From: Prauserella marina
GTDB lineage: Bacteria; Actinomycetota; Actinomycetes; Mycobacteriales; Pseudonocardiaceae
Direction of reading: 5' to 3'
Length of the DNA stretch: 64,000 nucleotides
Assembly (NCBI RefSeq): GCF_002240355.1
Contig: NZ_CP016353.1
Coordinates: forward strand, 4,999,001 to 5,063,000
Part shown: positions 1 to 9,086 of the stretch, piece after piece
Numbering within the stretch: the stretch's first letter is position 1
Layout of the letters: each line of letters opens with the position of its first letter
The notes under the pieces: model-generated
The model's input: only the letters and a program-made list of their open reading frames with translations
The model's database searches: none
What the model was told of the DNA's origin: nothing
Translations under genes and position numbers: made by a program

Positions 1-898
1 TGTTCTTGGCGACCCAGCGCATCGCGTAGGCGGCGGACCGGTCAACCTTGGAGGGGTCCTTGCCGGAGAACGCGCCACCACCGTGGCGAGCCATCCCGCC
101 GTAGGTGTCCACGATGATCTTGCGACCGGTCAGCCCCGCGTCGCCCATCGGACCGCCCACCACGAACCGGCCCGTCGGGTTGATCAGGATCTTGGGCTCC
201 TCGGCCTGCAAGCCGAGCGACTGGATCTCCGGCTTGATGACCTGCTCGGTCAAGTCGACGGCGAGCATCTTGTCGAGGTCGATGCCCTCGGCGTGCTGGC
301 TGGAGATCACCACCGTGTCGAGCCGCACCGGCTGGTCGCCCGCGTACTCGATGGTCACCTGAGTCTTGCCGTCGGGACGCAGGTAGGGAATCGTTCCGTT
401 CTTGCGGACCTCGGTGAGCCGCCTCGACAACCGGTGTGCCAGCGCGATCGGCAACGGCATCAACTCAGGAGTGTCCGAGCACGCATACCCGAACATCAAC
501 CCCTGATCACCAGCACCCTGCTTGTCCAAATCGTCGAGCGCGTTCTCCAACCGCGACTCATACGCCGTGTCCACACCCTGCGCGATATCCGGCGACTGCG
601 ACCCGATCGCCACATTCACCCCACACGACGTCCCGTCGAACCCCTTCGCCGACGAGTCGTACCCGATCTCCAGAACCTTCTCCCTCACCAGGTTCGGAAC
701 GTCGACGTAGGCATCCGTGGTCACCTCGCCGGCCACGTGCACCTGGCCGGTGGTGATCAACGACTCGACGGCGACCCTGCTACGCGGGTCCTTGGCGAGC
801 ATGGCATCCAGGATGGTGTCACTGATCGCGTCACACATCTTGTCCGGATGGCCTTCGGTGACGGACTCGCTGGTGAACAACCTTCGATTAGCAGTCAC
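1..898 (-). CDS. metK: S-adenosylmethionine synthase MetK, 3' end outside window
   Basis: Makes S-adenosylmethionine from methionine and ATP in the cytoplasm. About 299 codons are visible; the last quarter of the protein lies beyond base 1. The N-terminus reads [16 protein letters not shown], the family signature, and the protein leaves the window at [16 protein letters not shown], also a conserved MetK block. The GTG start at 898 is chosen because AAAGGAAA lies just upstream and the family N-terminus begins right after it. It lies 87 bases downstream of the betaine methyltransferase gene on the same strand. That gene consumes three SAM per betaine made, so co-transcription would match supply to demand. 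I saw no SAM riboswitch in the gap. Confidence 0.96.
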   Translation of the reverse strand, partial: MTANRRLFTSESVTEGHPDKMCDAISDTILDAMLAKDPRSRVAVESLITTGQVHVAGEVTTDAYVDVPNLVREKVLEIGYDSSAKGFDGTSCGVNVAIGSQSPDIAQGVDTAYESRLENALDDLDKQGAGDQGLMFGYACSDTPELMPLPIALAHRLSRRLTEVRKNGTIPYLRPDGKTQVTIEYAGDQPVRLDTVVISSQHAEGIDLDKMLAVDLTEQVIKPEIQSLGLQAEEPKILINPTGRFVVGGPMGDAGLTGRKIIVDTYGGMARHGGGAFSGKDPSKVDRSAAYAMRWVAKN

Positions 899-985
899 AA
901 GTGTTTCCTTTGTCTGTCAGAGGCGAAAACACGCCAGGTTTCGTATCCGACGCGTTCGCCGCGCGTCGGCAAAGCACCCTCAGGC

Positions 986-2689
986 TCAGGAACGGATGTG
1001 GAAAATACCCCACGCGAGATTGCCGGCAAGCCCACCGTCGACCCAGTTTTTCAGCCCCACCTTCATGCGTGTCAGATATTCGGTACTAACGCTGCCGGAG
1101 ATGTCGTCGTTACGTCGCTCCGTTTCCGCCAGCACCCTGCCGTAATGCGTGGCCAACTGCGGGGTGTGGTCCTCGAAGTCGATGGACGACATCCCGAGCC
1201 GGTTGAACTCGCGCCGGTAGAATCCCGGAGATCCCATCGTTTCTAGGTGAAGCCGGTCGAGGATTGGCTTCAGCAGCGTCTTGTCACAGTCGTCGGCCGC
1301 CATAGGGTCGGTGAAGAGGAAGTCGCCCTTCGGCTTCAGCACCCTCGCGACCTCACGCAGCACCTGACCACGGTCTCCGCTGTGCAGCATGGCGTCCTGC
1401 GACCACACGACGTCGAATTCGTTGTCGTCGAAGGGCAGATCCTCGAAGGAGCCGTCGACGACGTCGATCAGCTCCGCCAGCCCAAGTTCCGCGTTGAACT
1501 GCCGGTTGCGCTCGTTCTCCACCTCGCTGAGGTTGAGACAAGTCACCTTGCAGCCGAACGTCTTCGCGAGATACCGCGCCGCACCGCCGTATCCCGAGCC
1601 GATGTCGAGCACGTGGCTGCCTGAGGTCAGCGTCAGTTTGCCCGCCATGCGTTCGACCGTGCGCCTGCTCGCAACCGCGATCTCCTCGTTCTCGCTCTCG
1701 TACAGTCCGACGTGGATGTCCTCGCCACCCCAGATGGAGTAGTAGAAATTGTCGGCGTCGCCGGAATTGTAGTAGTCGCGGGCAACGTTCACCGCCGCCG
1801 AATAGGTCGCCGAGTCGTCGGCTGGCTTGATGTAGCTCTTCTCCGCGACGTGGATGAGGAAGTCGGGGTCGTCGGCGCCGAAGGTCTCCTGGAAGTCACC
1901 GAACGTCTCGACCCGCTGGAAGCCGACCTCGCGCAGCAGCCTGCGCACATAGTCTTTCCGCAGCGGGAACATGTTGAGGTGGTACTGCGACTTGTCGGGG
2001 AACTGGTACCGGAAGCGCGCGAGTCCCTCGTCGACGTACTCCGGCTCGGCGGTGACCTCCTCGCCGCAGTAGTAGTAGGTGTGCTTGCTGGAAAAGCCGT
2101 TGTCCAGTATCGCGTCGTAGTTGCGCTGGTCGAGGATCAGGACGCCGTCGTGTTTGAGCACCGCGTAGAACTCGGCGAGCGCTTTGCGCCGGTCGCGTTC
2201 GGAGAAAAGGTGGGTGAACGAGTTTCCGAGGCACACGACCGCATCGAACTCGCCGTGTACGTCCCTGTTGAGCCATCGCCAGTCCGCGTGCACCACCTGG
2301 AGGATGTGTCCGCCGTAGTTGAGGCCGTTCTCGAACGCCTTGGCGAGCATTTCCGCGCTGCCGTCCACGCTGACCGTGTCGAAGCCGTCCTCTACGAGGC
2401 GAACAGAGTGGAAACCCGTTCCGGTCGCGACGTCCAGTACCGACTTCACCCCACGCGACTTCAGCAGATCGACGAAGAACTTGCCCTCGCTCTCGTAGCG
2501 CTTCTTCCAGTCGATCAGTTCGTCCCACTTCTCGACGAACCCGGTGACGTACTCGTCGGTGTAGTGGTCGGAATCGCGCACTTCCAGTGGATCCGCACCG
2601 AATTCCTGTTCTGGATGCGCCTGCGCCCGGCTTATGTCCGCTGCGGCGGCCACCGGTACGTCGGCCTCGCTCGCGACTGAGTCCTTCAT
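986..2689 (-). CDS. Fused glycine/sarcosine - dimethylglycine N-methyltransferase (betaine synthesis)
   Basis: Predicted to methylate glycine stepwise to sarcosine, dimethylglycine and glycine betaine, a compatible solute, using SAM. The 567-residue protein has two class I methyltransferase halves. The first carries SAM motif VLDVATGTGFHSVRL (about residue 85) and matches glycine/sarcosine methyltransferases. The second carries VLDIGSGYGGAARYLA (about residue 355) and matches sarcosine/dimethylglycine methyltransferases. A fusion in this order is known from Actinopolyspora halophila. The ATG at 2689 is preferred over an in-frame GTG five codons upstream, because that GTG sits inside the GGAGG ribosome binding site. 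metK follows in the same direction. The long upstream gap probably holds an osmotically controlled promoter (inference). Confidence 0.93.
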   Translation of the reverse strand: MKDSVASEADVPVAAAADISRAQAHPEQEFGADPLEVRDSDHYTDEYVTGFVEKWDELIDWKKRYESEGKFFVDLLKSRGVKSVLDVATGTGFHSVRLVEDGFDTVSVDGSAEMLAKAFENGLNYGGHILQVVHADWRWLNRDVHGEFDAVVCLGNSFTHLFSERDRRKALAEFYAVLKHDGVLILDQRNYDAILDNGFSSKHTYYYCGEEVTAEPEYVDEGLARFRYQFPDKSQYHLNMFPLRKDYVRRLLREVGFQRVETFGDFQETFGADDPDFLIHVAEKSYIKPADDSATYSAAVNVARDYYNSGDADNFYYSIWGGEDIHVGLYESENEEIAVASRRTVERMAGKLTLTSGSHVLDIGSGYGGAARYLAKTFGCKVTCLNLSEVENERNRQFNAELGLAELIDVVDGSFEDLPFDDNEFDVVWSQDAMLHSGDRGQVLREVARVLKPKGDFLFTDPMAADDCDKTLLKPILDRLHLETMGSPGFYRREFNRLGMSSIDFEDHTPQLATHYGRVLAETERRNDDISGSVSTEYLTRMKVGLKNWVDGGLAGNLAWGIFHIRS

Positions 2690-3527
2690 TGCGTTTCCCT
2701 CCACGTTCGGCCGGATTCGGAGTGCTATTCGTTCTCCTCGCGCGGCGCAGTCACAACACTTTTTCGTTTCCTCTCACTCGCGGGCCGGCATGCGGGAGCA
2801 CAGCGCACGTTCCAATTCGCCGGAAAAAGGCGCGCGAAAATCCAGGCCGACGACCGGCGGCCGACTGACTCGCGGCCGACGTAAAATTGCAGCCCGCAAC
2901 GCTCCTGAAGTGCAGCCGAGTTCGCAAGCCCTGTAGCGAACGCGGTGCCTCACCCCGACTCGGCGAGATTGCGGCTCATCCGCGCTGATCTCCGCAAAAC
3001 CGCCTCGACTCAATCTATTGAGTGGGATGTCAGGCTTCAATGGGTCAATTGCGTGAATAAGGATTTCACCCCGTGTATAGCGCGCATGCTCACGATCCGC
3101 ACTGGCGGGCGCAACGCGCACACGCGCCCGGGGGCCACCCGGGACAGGCATACCGTGTGGTCGAAGCGCTGCCACGACAACTTCTCACCAAGCCCTTGAC
3201 AGCACAACCAAGAGCAATGTGTCACAAACAACAGCTTCACTCGTTCAGTCCAGTCGATGCTACTGAAGGTTGCCCTGGGTTGCTATTCAGCCGATGCTTT
3301 AGTCCGCGAGTTTGACACGGACCCGCCCAGACGAGTTCGTAGCGTATCCAGCAACGTGTTGCGTATCGAACAACAACTCACCTGCCAGAAGCCATGGGTG
3401 AGCGGACGGCCACCGTGGGCGACGAACGTGGAGGTTGATCACGGGGCCCTCGACCGCGGTGCTCGGGCTCCCCCTGACCCTGCCGTCCCCTGCCGGCCAT
3501 CCCGGCACACGTGATAGCCAACGGGCG
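2690..3527. other. Intergenic region upstream of the betaine operon
   Basis: About 840 bases between the end of the E1-beta gene and the start of the betaine methyltransferase, both on the minus strand. Short open frames exist on both strands, but none has a convincing ribosome binding site, a recognisable domain or a natural position. The stretch around 2990-3075 is locally A/T-richer and is the most likely place for the betaine operon promoter. No RNA gene or clear terminator was recognised. Confidence 0.5.
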
Positions 3528-4586
3528 TTACGTCCTCGCCAATTCCCGCACGGCGCGCCGGATACGGTCTCTCGTCGGAAGCACCGCGTTTTCGAGTGAA
3601 CGCGCGTAGGGAATAGGAACGTCAGGAACACATACCCGTACCGGCGGTGCTTTCAGCAATGCGGGATTTCGTTCCACCACTCTTGCGATTACTTCGGCTG
3701 ATACTCCGTACGAGAGATAATCCTCGTCGACGACCAGCAATTTGCCGGTTCGTTCCACCGAATTGACAATGGTCTCGACATCCAGCGGAACGAGACTTCG
3801 CAAATCGATGACCTCGCATTCGACGCCGTCGGCGGAAACCGAATCGGCGACGTCGAGCGCGTGATGCACCGACAGGGCGAGGGTCACGATGGTGAGATCG
3901 GTGCCCGGTCTCACCGTCGCGGCCGCGCCGATGGGCGTGAGGAGGGCTTCCTCCGCGACATAGCCCTTCGCCCTGTGGTTCTCCGGCAGCCACGGCAGTC
4001 CCAGTACGCCTTTGTGGAAGAGGAACACGACCGGGTTCTCGTCCCGAATCGCCGACACCATCAGCCCTTTGGCATCGGCGGCCGTACTCGGCACGACGAC
4101 CTTCATCCCGGGAAGATGAGCGAAGGTACCCCACAGGCACTGCGAATGGGCCGCACCATCGGAGTAGCCACCACCGACCGCTGCCGTCAGCACCATCGGG
4201 ACCGTCACCGCGCCACCCGAGGAAAACCTCGCCTTGGCCATGGCGTTGTAGACCTGCCCGAGACACAAGCCGATGTCGTCGACGAAAGTCAGTTCCGCGA
4301 TGGGGCGCAGGCCGGCCAGCGCCGCACCGACCGCGGCGCCGACGAACGCGGTCTCCGAGACCGGTGTGTCCATCACCCTTGCCGGTCCGAACCTGTCGAG
4401 CAGCCCCGCCGTCACGGCGAAGGCGCCGCCGTGCACCCCGACGTTCTCACCGAGCACGAACACACCGGGATCGCGCAGCATCTCCTGCGCGATGGCCTCG
4501 GTGATCGCCTCGCCGGTGGTGAGCAGCCTTCCCGCCGAGACCGAGCCGCTGTCGGGGATGATGATCGCGCCTTTCGTGCTTGACAC
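3528..4586 (-). CDS. 2-oxoacid dehydrogenase E1 component, beta subunit
   Basis: Beta subunit of a thiamine-diphosphate 2-oxoacid or acetoin dehydrogenase E1 heterotetramer (352 residues, normal length). It has the transketolase-like pyrimidine-binding half with LGENVGVHGGAFAVTAGL and VMDTPVSETAFVGAAVGAA, then the C-terminal transketolase domain (LVVDEDYLSYG). The GTG start has AAGGA just upstream. It lies 33 bases behind the E1-alpha gene and forms an operon with it and an IclR regulator. No E2 or E3 gene lies beside it, so it must share an E2 encoded elsewhere or use another acceptor (inference). The substrate cannot be told from sequence. A second E1 pair lies at 54.6-56.6 kb. Confidence 0.9.
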   Translation of the reverse strand: MSSTKGAIIIPDSGSVSAGRLLTTGEAITEAIAQEMLRDPGVFVLGENVGVHGGAFAVTAGLLDRFGPARVMDTPVSETAFVGAAVGAALAGLRPIAELTFVDDIGLCLGQVYNAMAKARFSSGGAVTVPMVLTAAVGGGYSDGAAHSQCLWGTFAHLPGMKVVVPSTAADAKGLMVSAIRDENPVVFLFHKGVLGLPWLPENHRAKGYVAEEALLTPIGAAATVRPGTDLTIVTLALSVHHALDVADSVSADGVECEVIDLRSLVPLDVETIVNSVERTGKLLVVDEDYLSYGVSAEVIARVVERNPALLKAPPVRVCVPDVPIPYARSLENAVLPTRDRIRRAVRELART

Positions 4587-4619
4587 TGGGTCCTTGCCCG
4601 CGAGTCGTCCTCGCCGACC

Positions 4620-5594
4620 CTAGACGAAGACGTAGTCCAGAGCCGTCTCCGGCGAGGGTTCGCCGCCACGTCTCGCGAAGGCGATGGCGTCGGCGACCTT
4701 CTCCCGCGCTTGCTTGCGCACGAGCCTCACCACGTCGTCGTCCACCAAGCCCTCCGCCCGCAACCTCGCCTCATAGGCGGGAATCGGATCTCGTCCCGGC
4801 ACGGAGTCCAGGTCGAACCGGTATGCCTGGTCATCGCCCTGAGCGTGCCCCCACAACCGAAGGGTGCGGACCTCGACCAGGCTCGGGCCTTCTCCCGACC
4901 TCGCTCTCTCGACGGCGGACCTCGTCACGGCCTCGACCGCCTCGACCGAGTTGTCGTCGACAAGCTCGCCGGGAATGTCGTAGGCGAGCGCTCGCTCCAC
5001 ATGTGCAGGCACACTTGTCGAACTGATGTATGGCGCGGAAAACGCCCAATCGTTGTTCTCCACAACGAAGATGACGGGCAACGACCACACCGAGGCCAGG
5101 TTGAGCGATTCGTGGAAGACTCCCCTGTTGGCGGCACCGTCGCCGATGACGGCCACCGCGACCCGTCCGCCTCCTTGCCGCCGGAAAGCCAGCGCATGGC
5201 CCACGGCCGCCGGAAGCCCTTCTCCCGCGCTACCCGAGGAGCGAAAGTTTCTCGCGGGATCGACGAGGTGCTGATGACCTCCCCTTCCCCTCGCGAGCCC
5301 TTCCGTCCTGCCGAAGATCTCCGCGGCCAGCACACGCAACCGCACTCCGTGCGCGATGGCGAAATGGTGGGCACGGTGGGTCGCGGTGACGGCGTCACCC
5401 TCTTCCAGCGCGGCGCAGACCCCTACGGCCGCCGGTTCCTGACCGGCCGCGAGGTGCAGACGTCCCGGCACCGGACCCTCACTGAGGTCGAAGCGCGGCT
5501 TCTTGCCGATCGAATGCTCCCGCAGGAGCCCTTCCTCGAAGGTCCTGATCAACACCATGGCGCGGTAGAGAGTCAACCTGCCGTGTGGCTCCAT
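4620..5594 (-). CDS. 2-oxoacid dehydrogenase E1 component, alpha subunit
   Basis: Alpha subunit of a thiamine-diphosphate E1 enzyme, partner of the beta subunit downstream. The 324-residue protein contains the cofactor motif from GDGAANRGVFHESLNLAS to VENN and the early block LAAGQEPAAVGVCAALEEGD. The ATG at 5594 follows AGGAGA and replaces a longer possible frame that has no ribosome site. It lies about 80 bases behind an IclR-type regulator on the same strand, so the operon is probably regulator-E1alpha-E1beta. The motif FRSSGSAGEGLPAAVGHALA fits the acetoin/branched-chain type E1 family, but the substrate is not assigned. Confidence 0.9.
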   Translation of the reverse strand: MEPHGRLTLYRAMVLIRTFEEGLLREHSIGKKPRFDLSEGPVPGRLHLAAGQEPAAVGVCAALEEGDAVTATHRAHHFAIAHGVRLRVLAAEIFGRTEGLARGRGGHQHLVDPARNFRSSGSAGEGLPAAVGHALAFRRQGGGRVAVAVIGDGAANRGVFHESLNLASVWSLPVIFVVENNDWAFSAPYISSTSVPAHVERALAYDIPGELVDDNSVEAVEAVTRSAVERARSGEGPSLVEVRTLRLWGHAQGDDQAYRFDLDSVPGRDPIPAYEARLRAEGLVDDDVVRLVRKQAREKVADAIAFARRGGEPSPETALDYVFV

Positions 5595-5675
5595 CCGATC
5601 TCCTGCCGCCAAGCGAGTACTGTCGCCCCACCTGCCCGCACCCACAACTGCACCGATTTCAGATGGTGATAACCG

Positions 5676-6416
5676 TCAGCCGAAGAGCACGAGTGCCCTG
5701 CTCATCCGCCCCGCGGCCCGCTTGAGAGACTCGGCCTCCGCAGCGCCACGATGGCGATGCACGGGCCGGGAGATGGCGACCGCGCCGAGCACGCCCGGCG
5801 CCTGTACCGGCACGGCGACACACGCCGTGCCGAGCAGATACTCCTCCCGGTCGGTACTGATCTCCGCGCCTCGGCTCAGTTTCTCCTCCAGCACCCTCCT
5901 GTCGGTCAGGGTGTGCGGAGTCAGATCGAGCGGCCGATAACGCGAGAAGTAGTCGTCGCGCCCCTCTTTGTCCAAGCAGGACAGGATGCTCTTGCCGAAA
6001 GCGGTGGCGTGACCGGTCTCCTGCGTCCCCACCCACAGGTCGACCCTGCGCATGCGCGGACCGTCGGCGACGTCGACGAGCTCGATCTCTCCCTCGCGGT
6101 ACAGCGCGAAGTAGGCGGCGCTGCCCAGTTCGTCCCGCAGCGCGCTCAGCGTCGCTCGTCCCCTGACAACCGCCGCCTGAGTGATACTGCGCCTGCCGAG
6201 GGCGTCGACCCGGTCACCGATTACATATCCCTCTTCGATCTTGTCGAGATATCCCTCGTAAACCAAGGTGCGCAGCAGGTGGTACACGGTGGGCAGGCGC
6301 AGCCCGAGTGTCCTCGCGAGAGTTTTCGCGGGTACCGGGCGCTCGCTGGCTCCAACGAGATCGAGTAAGTGCAACGCACGCTGAACCGAGCCGATGAGGG
6401 TGGGGGCCTCACCCAC
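5676..6416 (-). CDS. IclR-family transcriptional regulator
   Basis: DNA-binding regulator of 246 residues. The N-terminal winged helix-turn-helix reads SVQRALHLLDLVGASERPVP then LARTLGLRLPTVYHLLRTL. The C-terminal IclR ligand domain follows (ALGRRSITQAAVVRGRATL to the end). The GTG start at 6416 has an almost perfect AGGAGGTG six bases upstream; a longer frame starting 13 codons earlier has none. It stands first in the operon with the E1 pair and probably controls it in response to a substrate or product (inference). An 18-bp palindrome lies about 140 bases upstream at 6555-6572, but its sequence looks more like a TetR-type site. Confidence 0.88.
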   Translation of the reverse strand: MGEAPTLIGSVQRALHLLDLVGASERPVPAKTLARTLGLRLPTVYHLLRTLVYEGYLDKIEEGYVIGDRVDALGRRSITQAAVVRGRATLSALRDELGSAAYFALYREGEIELVDVADGPRMRRVDLWVGTQETGHATAFGKSILSCLDKEGRDDYFSRYRPLDLTPHTLTDRRVLEEKLSRGAEISTDREEYLLGTACVAVPVQAPGVLGAVAISRPVHRHRGAAEAESLKRAAGRMSRALVLFG

Positions 6417-6554
6417 GGGACACCTCCTGAGGTTCGTCGCGAGCGCTTCAAGCATGCTGCCAGGCCCATCTCATGACAAGTGGCCAGGTCCGCACCACGC
6501 GCCACCCAGCACGGTCGCCGAAGGAACCGACGGGAAGGGCACGCCGACGCTCCG

Positions 6555-6572
6555 ATACCGAGCGCTCGGTAT
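6555..6572. promoter_or_regulatory. 18-bp perfect palindrome, candidate TetR-type operator
   Basis: ATACCGAGCGCTCGGTAT reads the same on both strands. The core ACCGAGCGCTCGGT resembles sites bound by TetR-family repressors. It is followed by an A/T-rich TATATGT element. It lies about 140 bases upstream of the IclR gene and about 490 upstream of the c-di-GMP-type gene. No TetR gene adjoins it; the only TetR in the window is at 53.7 kb, whose candidate site looks different. Confidence 0.5.
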
Positions 6573-6975
6573 ATGTCACTGACAGGTATGGACCACTGTC
6601 CACATTCGACACAGAAGCACTGTTCACCGTCGCGCCCACTCCGCGGAGGCGTCGCGAAGTGACATCGGCTCCGACCTTGTCCCACGAGCGGCGCCTCACC
6701 CGGACAAGGCACCCGGCACGGTCCGGTTCCCGTACCGGCATCCGATGCGCGACGCGCCCGCGCTCGTCAGGCGCGCCGGGACACCGGCCGAGGGGCGTCG
6801 CGTCGGCTCGCCCGGCGATCCGCTCCCGTACTCACGGCGGTTTCCGGCCTCCGCGTGTTCACCGGTGTGCAGGGACGCGTTTGCCCAGAACCCACCGCGG
6901 CCACGCCCTGGCGACACCTTGTCCTGAACCGTCGGCGCGATCCCGAGAAAAAGCCCGCCAACAGCACGAACGACC

Positions 6976-7004
6976 TTGATTCGACCTTTATCACTGTGTA
7001 ACGA
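6976..7004 (+). promoter_or_regulatory. Candidate sigma-70-like promoter for the EAL-CBS-GGDEF gene
   Basis: TTGATT (6976-6981) and TAACGA (6999-7004) are separated by 17 bases, roughly 60 bases upstream of the chosen GTG start. The match is moderate only. Confidence 0.3.
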
Positions 7005-7065
7005 TCGGCCTACTTTCACCGAATCGGCCCAGCTTGGGGATGGGTTTCTGGAGCGGGGAGTCGCT

Positions 7066-8751
7066 GTGAATCAGGTGCGCTTCGCGTTTCAGCCGCTGTA
7101 CAGCCTGCACACCGGGGCTGTCGTCGCGGTCGAAGCGCTGGCACGCCCTTCTGCCGGAGGAGTGGGCGAGTTACTCGGAGCGGCGCTGCGCCGGGGGCGC
7201 CTCGTCGAGGTCGACGTGAGCCTCGCCGCCCGCGCGGTCCGAGACGAGGCTCCACAGGCGACCCTGCTCCCCCTTCATCTAAACGTCACCGCGCTCACCG
7301 CTGCGGCACCGGAGGAGGCACTGCATCCGCTGTTCGACGCACTCGCCGAAACCAGCAAACGCCCACACGAGATCGTGCTGGAAGTCGGGCCGCCGTTTCA
7401 CGGCATCCCGCCCACCGTCCTGCTCGCCGGCCTTGGCAGGCTCGACGAGCTGGGGTTCCGCATCGCCTTCGACGGGCTCGGCGCTGGCGACCTGCCGCTG
7501 AACCTGCTCGCCGAGGCACCGGCCGACATGGTCAAAATCGACCGGACCGCGCTGCGCCGCCTTCCGGACGATCCGGCCACGGTCGCCCTTGTCGAGGCAC
7601 TCGTACATTTCGCGGCGCGGACGAACACGAGACTGGTCGCGACCGGGATCGAGACCGAGGCTCAACTCGACATCATCCGCAAGCTCGGGATCAGGATCGC
7701 GCAAGGACATCTGTTCGCGCCGGCCCGGCACGAGGTGATTTCGACAAGCACCAGCGCCTGGGTCGCCGGACCACTTCACGGACCCGCCGCGCCGCCGGTT
7801 CCCACCGGAGCGGGTGTGAAGGATTTCCTCCGCCCCGCAACGACTCTGCCCGCCGACGCGACCTGCGAACAGGTACGCAACGTGCTGATCGACCAGGACG
7901 CACCGACGGGAGTCGTCGGCGTCGACCACCGCGGCCGTCCACAGTGGTCGATCGACCGGAACCGGTTCCTGCTCGCGGTGACCGGACCGTTCGGGCACGC
8001 GCTGCACGCCAACCGGCCCGCGGGCAGGTTCGGGGACGCACCACACGTCATCAGGGACACGGCCAGCGCGTTGGAACTGCTCGACGTCATCGTCGACGCC
8101 GACTGGGAACGCAGAGGCGACGACATCGTGGTTGTCGACCGCACCGGAAAGTGCAGGGGCGTCGTCCTGGTCAACGAGATCGTGCGCGGAGTCGCCGAGG
8201 CGAAGATCGAGGAAGCGGCCGCGCTGAATCCGCTGACGCGACTACCCGGCAGCGATACCGTCGCCCGCGACGTCGACCGGCGGATCGCGGCGAGGCAGCC
8301 GCTCGTGGTCGGCTGGCTGGATGTCGACTCGTTCAAGAACATCAACGACACCGTGGGCTTCGCGGCCGGCGATGATCTGATCAGGGCACTCGGGCGCAAA
8401 CTGAGCGACCTCAGCGCCGGGCTCGGCGGGCTGACCGTGAGTCACGTCGGCGGGGACGACTTCCTTCTCGCCTGCGACGTCGACCGGATCACCACGATCG
8501 CCGACCGGCTGCTCGACGTCGCGTGGTCGGCCGAACATCTCGCGGTCACGCTGTCGCTGGCGACGCTTGTCTGCACGGGTTCCTCGGTCCGCTCCTACCG
8601 CGAGATCTCCCGGCTGCTCGCTCCGCTGAAAAAGCATGCCAAGGACGTGACGGGCTCCAGTTGGGTCAACAGCTGGCCTGGTACCGACCGGATCGAAGTG
8701 CTGCGCGGAATGCGACCGCAGGATGTGCCCCACCAGCGCCCCGCGAGCTGA
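7066..8751 (+). CDS. EAL-CBS-GGDEF protein with non-canonical catalytic motifs
   Basis: A 561-residue signalling protein. An N-terminal EAL-type domain (about residues 5-235) begins FAFQPLYSLHTGAVVAVEAL. A CBS-like pair follows (about 260-385), then a C-terminal GGDEF-type domain (about 395-545) containing LDVDSFKNINDTVGF. The GTG at 7066 is chosen because GGGGAG lies five bases upstream; an upstream TTG has no such site. Several catalytic positions differ from active enzymes. The usual DDFGTG of EAL phosphodiesterases reads FDGLGAG, the LEITE block reads LEVGP, and GGDEF reads GGDDF. The protein may therefore sense nucleotides rather than make or break c-di-GMP (inference). No membrane segments are seen. 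A strong terminator follows. Confidence 0.85.
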   Translation: MNQVRFAFQPLYSLHTGAVVAVEALARPSAGGVGELLGAALRRGRLVEVDVSLAARAVRDEAPQATLLPLHLNVTALTAAAPEEALHPLFDALAETSKRPHEIVLEVGPPFHGIPPTVLLAGLGRLDELGFRIAFDGLGAGDLPLNLLAEAPADMVKIDRTALRRLPDDPATVALVEALVHFAARTNTRLVATGIETEAQLDIIRKLGIRIAQGHLFAPARHEVISTSTSAWVAGPLHGPAAPPVPTGAGVKDFLRPATTLPADATCEQVRNVLIDQDAPTGVVGVDHRGRPQWSIDRNRFLLAVTGPFGHALHANRPAGRFGDAPHVIRDTASALELLDVIVDADWERRGDDIVVVDRTGKCRGVVLVNEIVRGVAEAKIEEAAALNPLTRLPGSDTVARDVDRRIAARQPLVVGWLDVDSFKNINDTVGFAAGDDLIRALGRKLSDLSAGLGGLTVSHVGGDDFLLACDVDRITTIADRLLDVAWSAEHLAVTLSLATLVCTGSSVRSYREISRLLAPLKKHAKDVTGSSWVNSWPGTDRIEVLRGMRPQDVPHQRPAS

Positions 8752-8765
8752 CCCGCGCCGGGGGC

Positions 8766-8806
8766 GAGTGCTCCGGTGCCGCTGGGGGTCCGGCACCGGA
8801 GCACTC
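8766..8806 (+). terminator. Strong hairpin terminator
   Basis: A 15-base stem, GAGTGCTCCGGTGCC with its exact complement, and an 11-base loop begin 14 bases after the stop codon of the EAL-CBS-GGDEF gene. There is no long T run, as is common in actinomycetes. Confidence 0.8.
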
Positions 8807-8862
8807 CTCATACCGGAGCATCCTCGGGGAGGGGTTGAGGACGCCCGGCGAGCACTACAAGA

Positions 8863-8909
8863 CATGAAACGAATTGCGATCGCTTCATGTTTCATGCTTA
8901 CGGCATGAA
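8863..8909. terminator. Nested inverted repeats, possible bidirectional terminator
   Basis: CATGAAAC (8863-8870) pairs with GTTTCATG (8889-8896). Overlapping it, TTCATGC (8891-8897) pairs with GCATGAA (8903-8909) and is followed by a T-rich run. The two pairings exclude each other. The site lies between convergent genes (ends at 8751 plus and 9087 minus). Confidence 0.45.
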
Positions 8910-9086
8910 TCTTTGATTTCCTAGGTCTCCGCCTCCGCTTCCGGTAACACCGAGACGCGCTCACCGGCACGCTCGAACCCCCATCGCAATGCCGAACCCC
9001 AGTGGATTCCGACTGTCCACATGGATGCGACGACCCGTCCACACCGGACATATCTACGAACAGCGACGTTCGAATCACCAACAGCG

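Larger units (their letters stand above)
6417..7065. other. Divergent intergenic region with operator-like palindrome
   Basis: About 650 bases between the divergent IclR-E1 operon and the EAL-CBS-GGDEF gene. It contains an 18-bp perfect palindrome (6555-6572) and a plausible plus-strand promoter near 6976-7004. Open frames inside it lack ribosome sites and recognisable protein features, so no gene is called. Confidence 0.5.

Noticed and set aside
899-985. Possible SAM riboswitch between the betaine gene and metK
   Set aside because: The gap is only 87 bases and shows no paired elements of known SAM riboswitch classes.
83-1246. Long plus-strand open frame opposite metK
   Set aside because: Shadow of the minus-strand metK gene in high-GC DNA; no ribosome site and no recognisable domain, while the minus strand encodes clear MetK.
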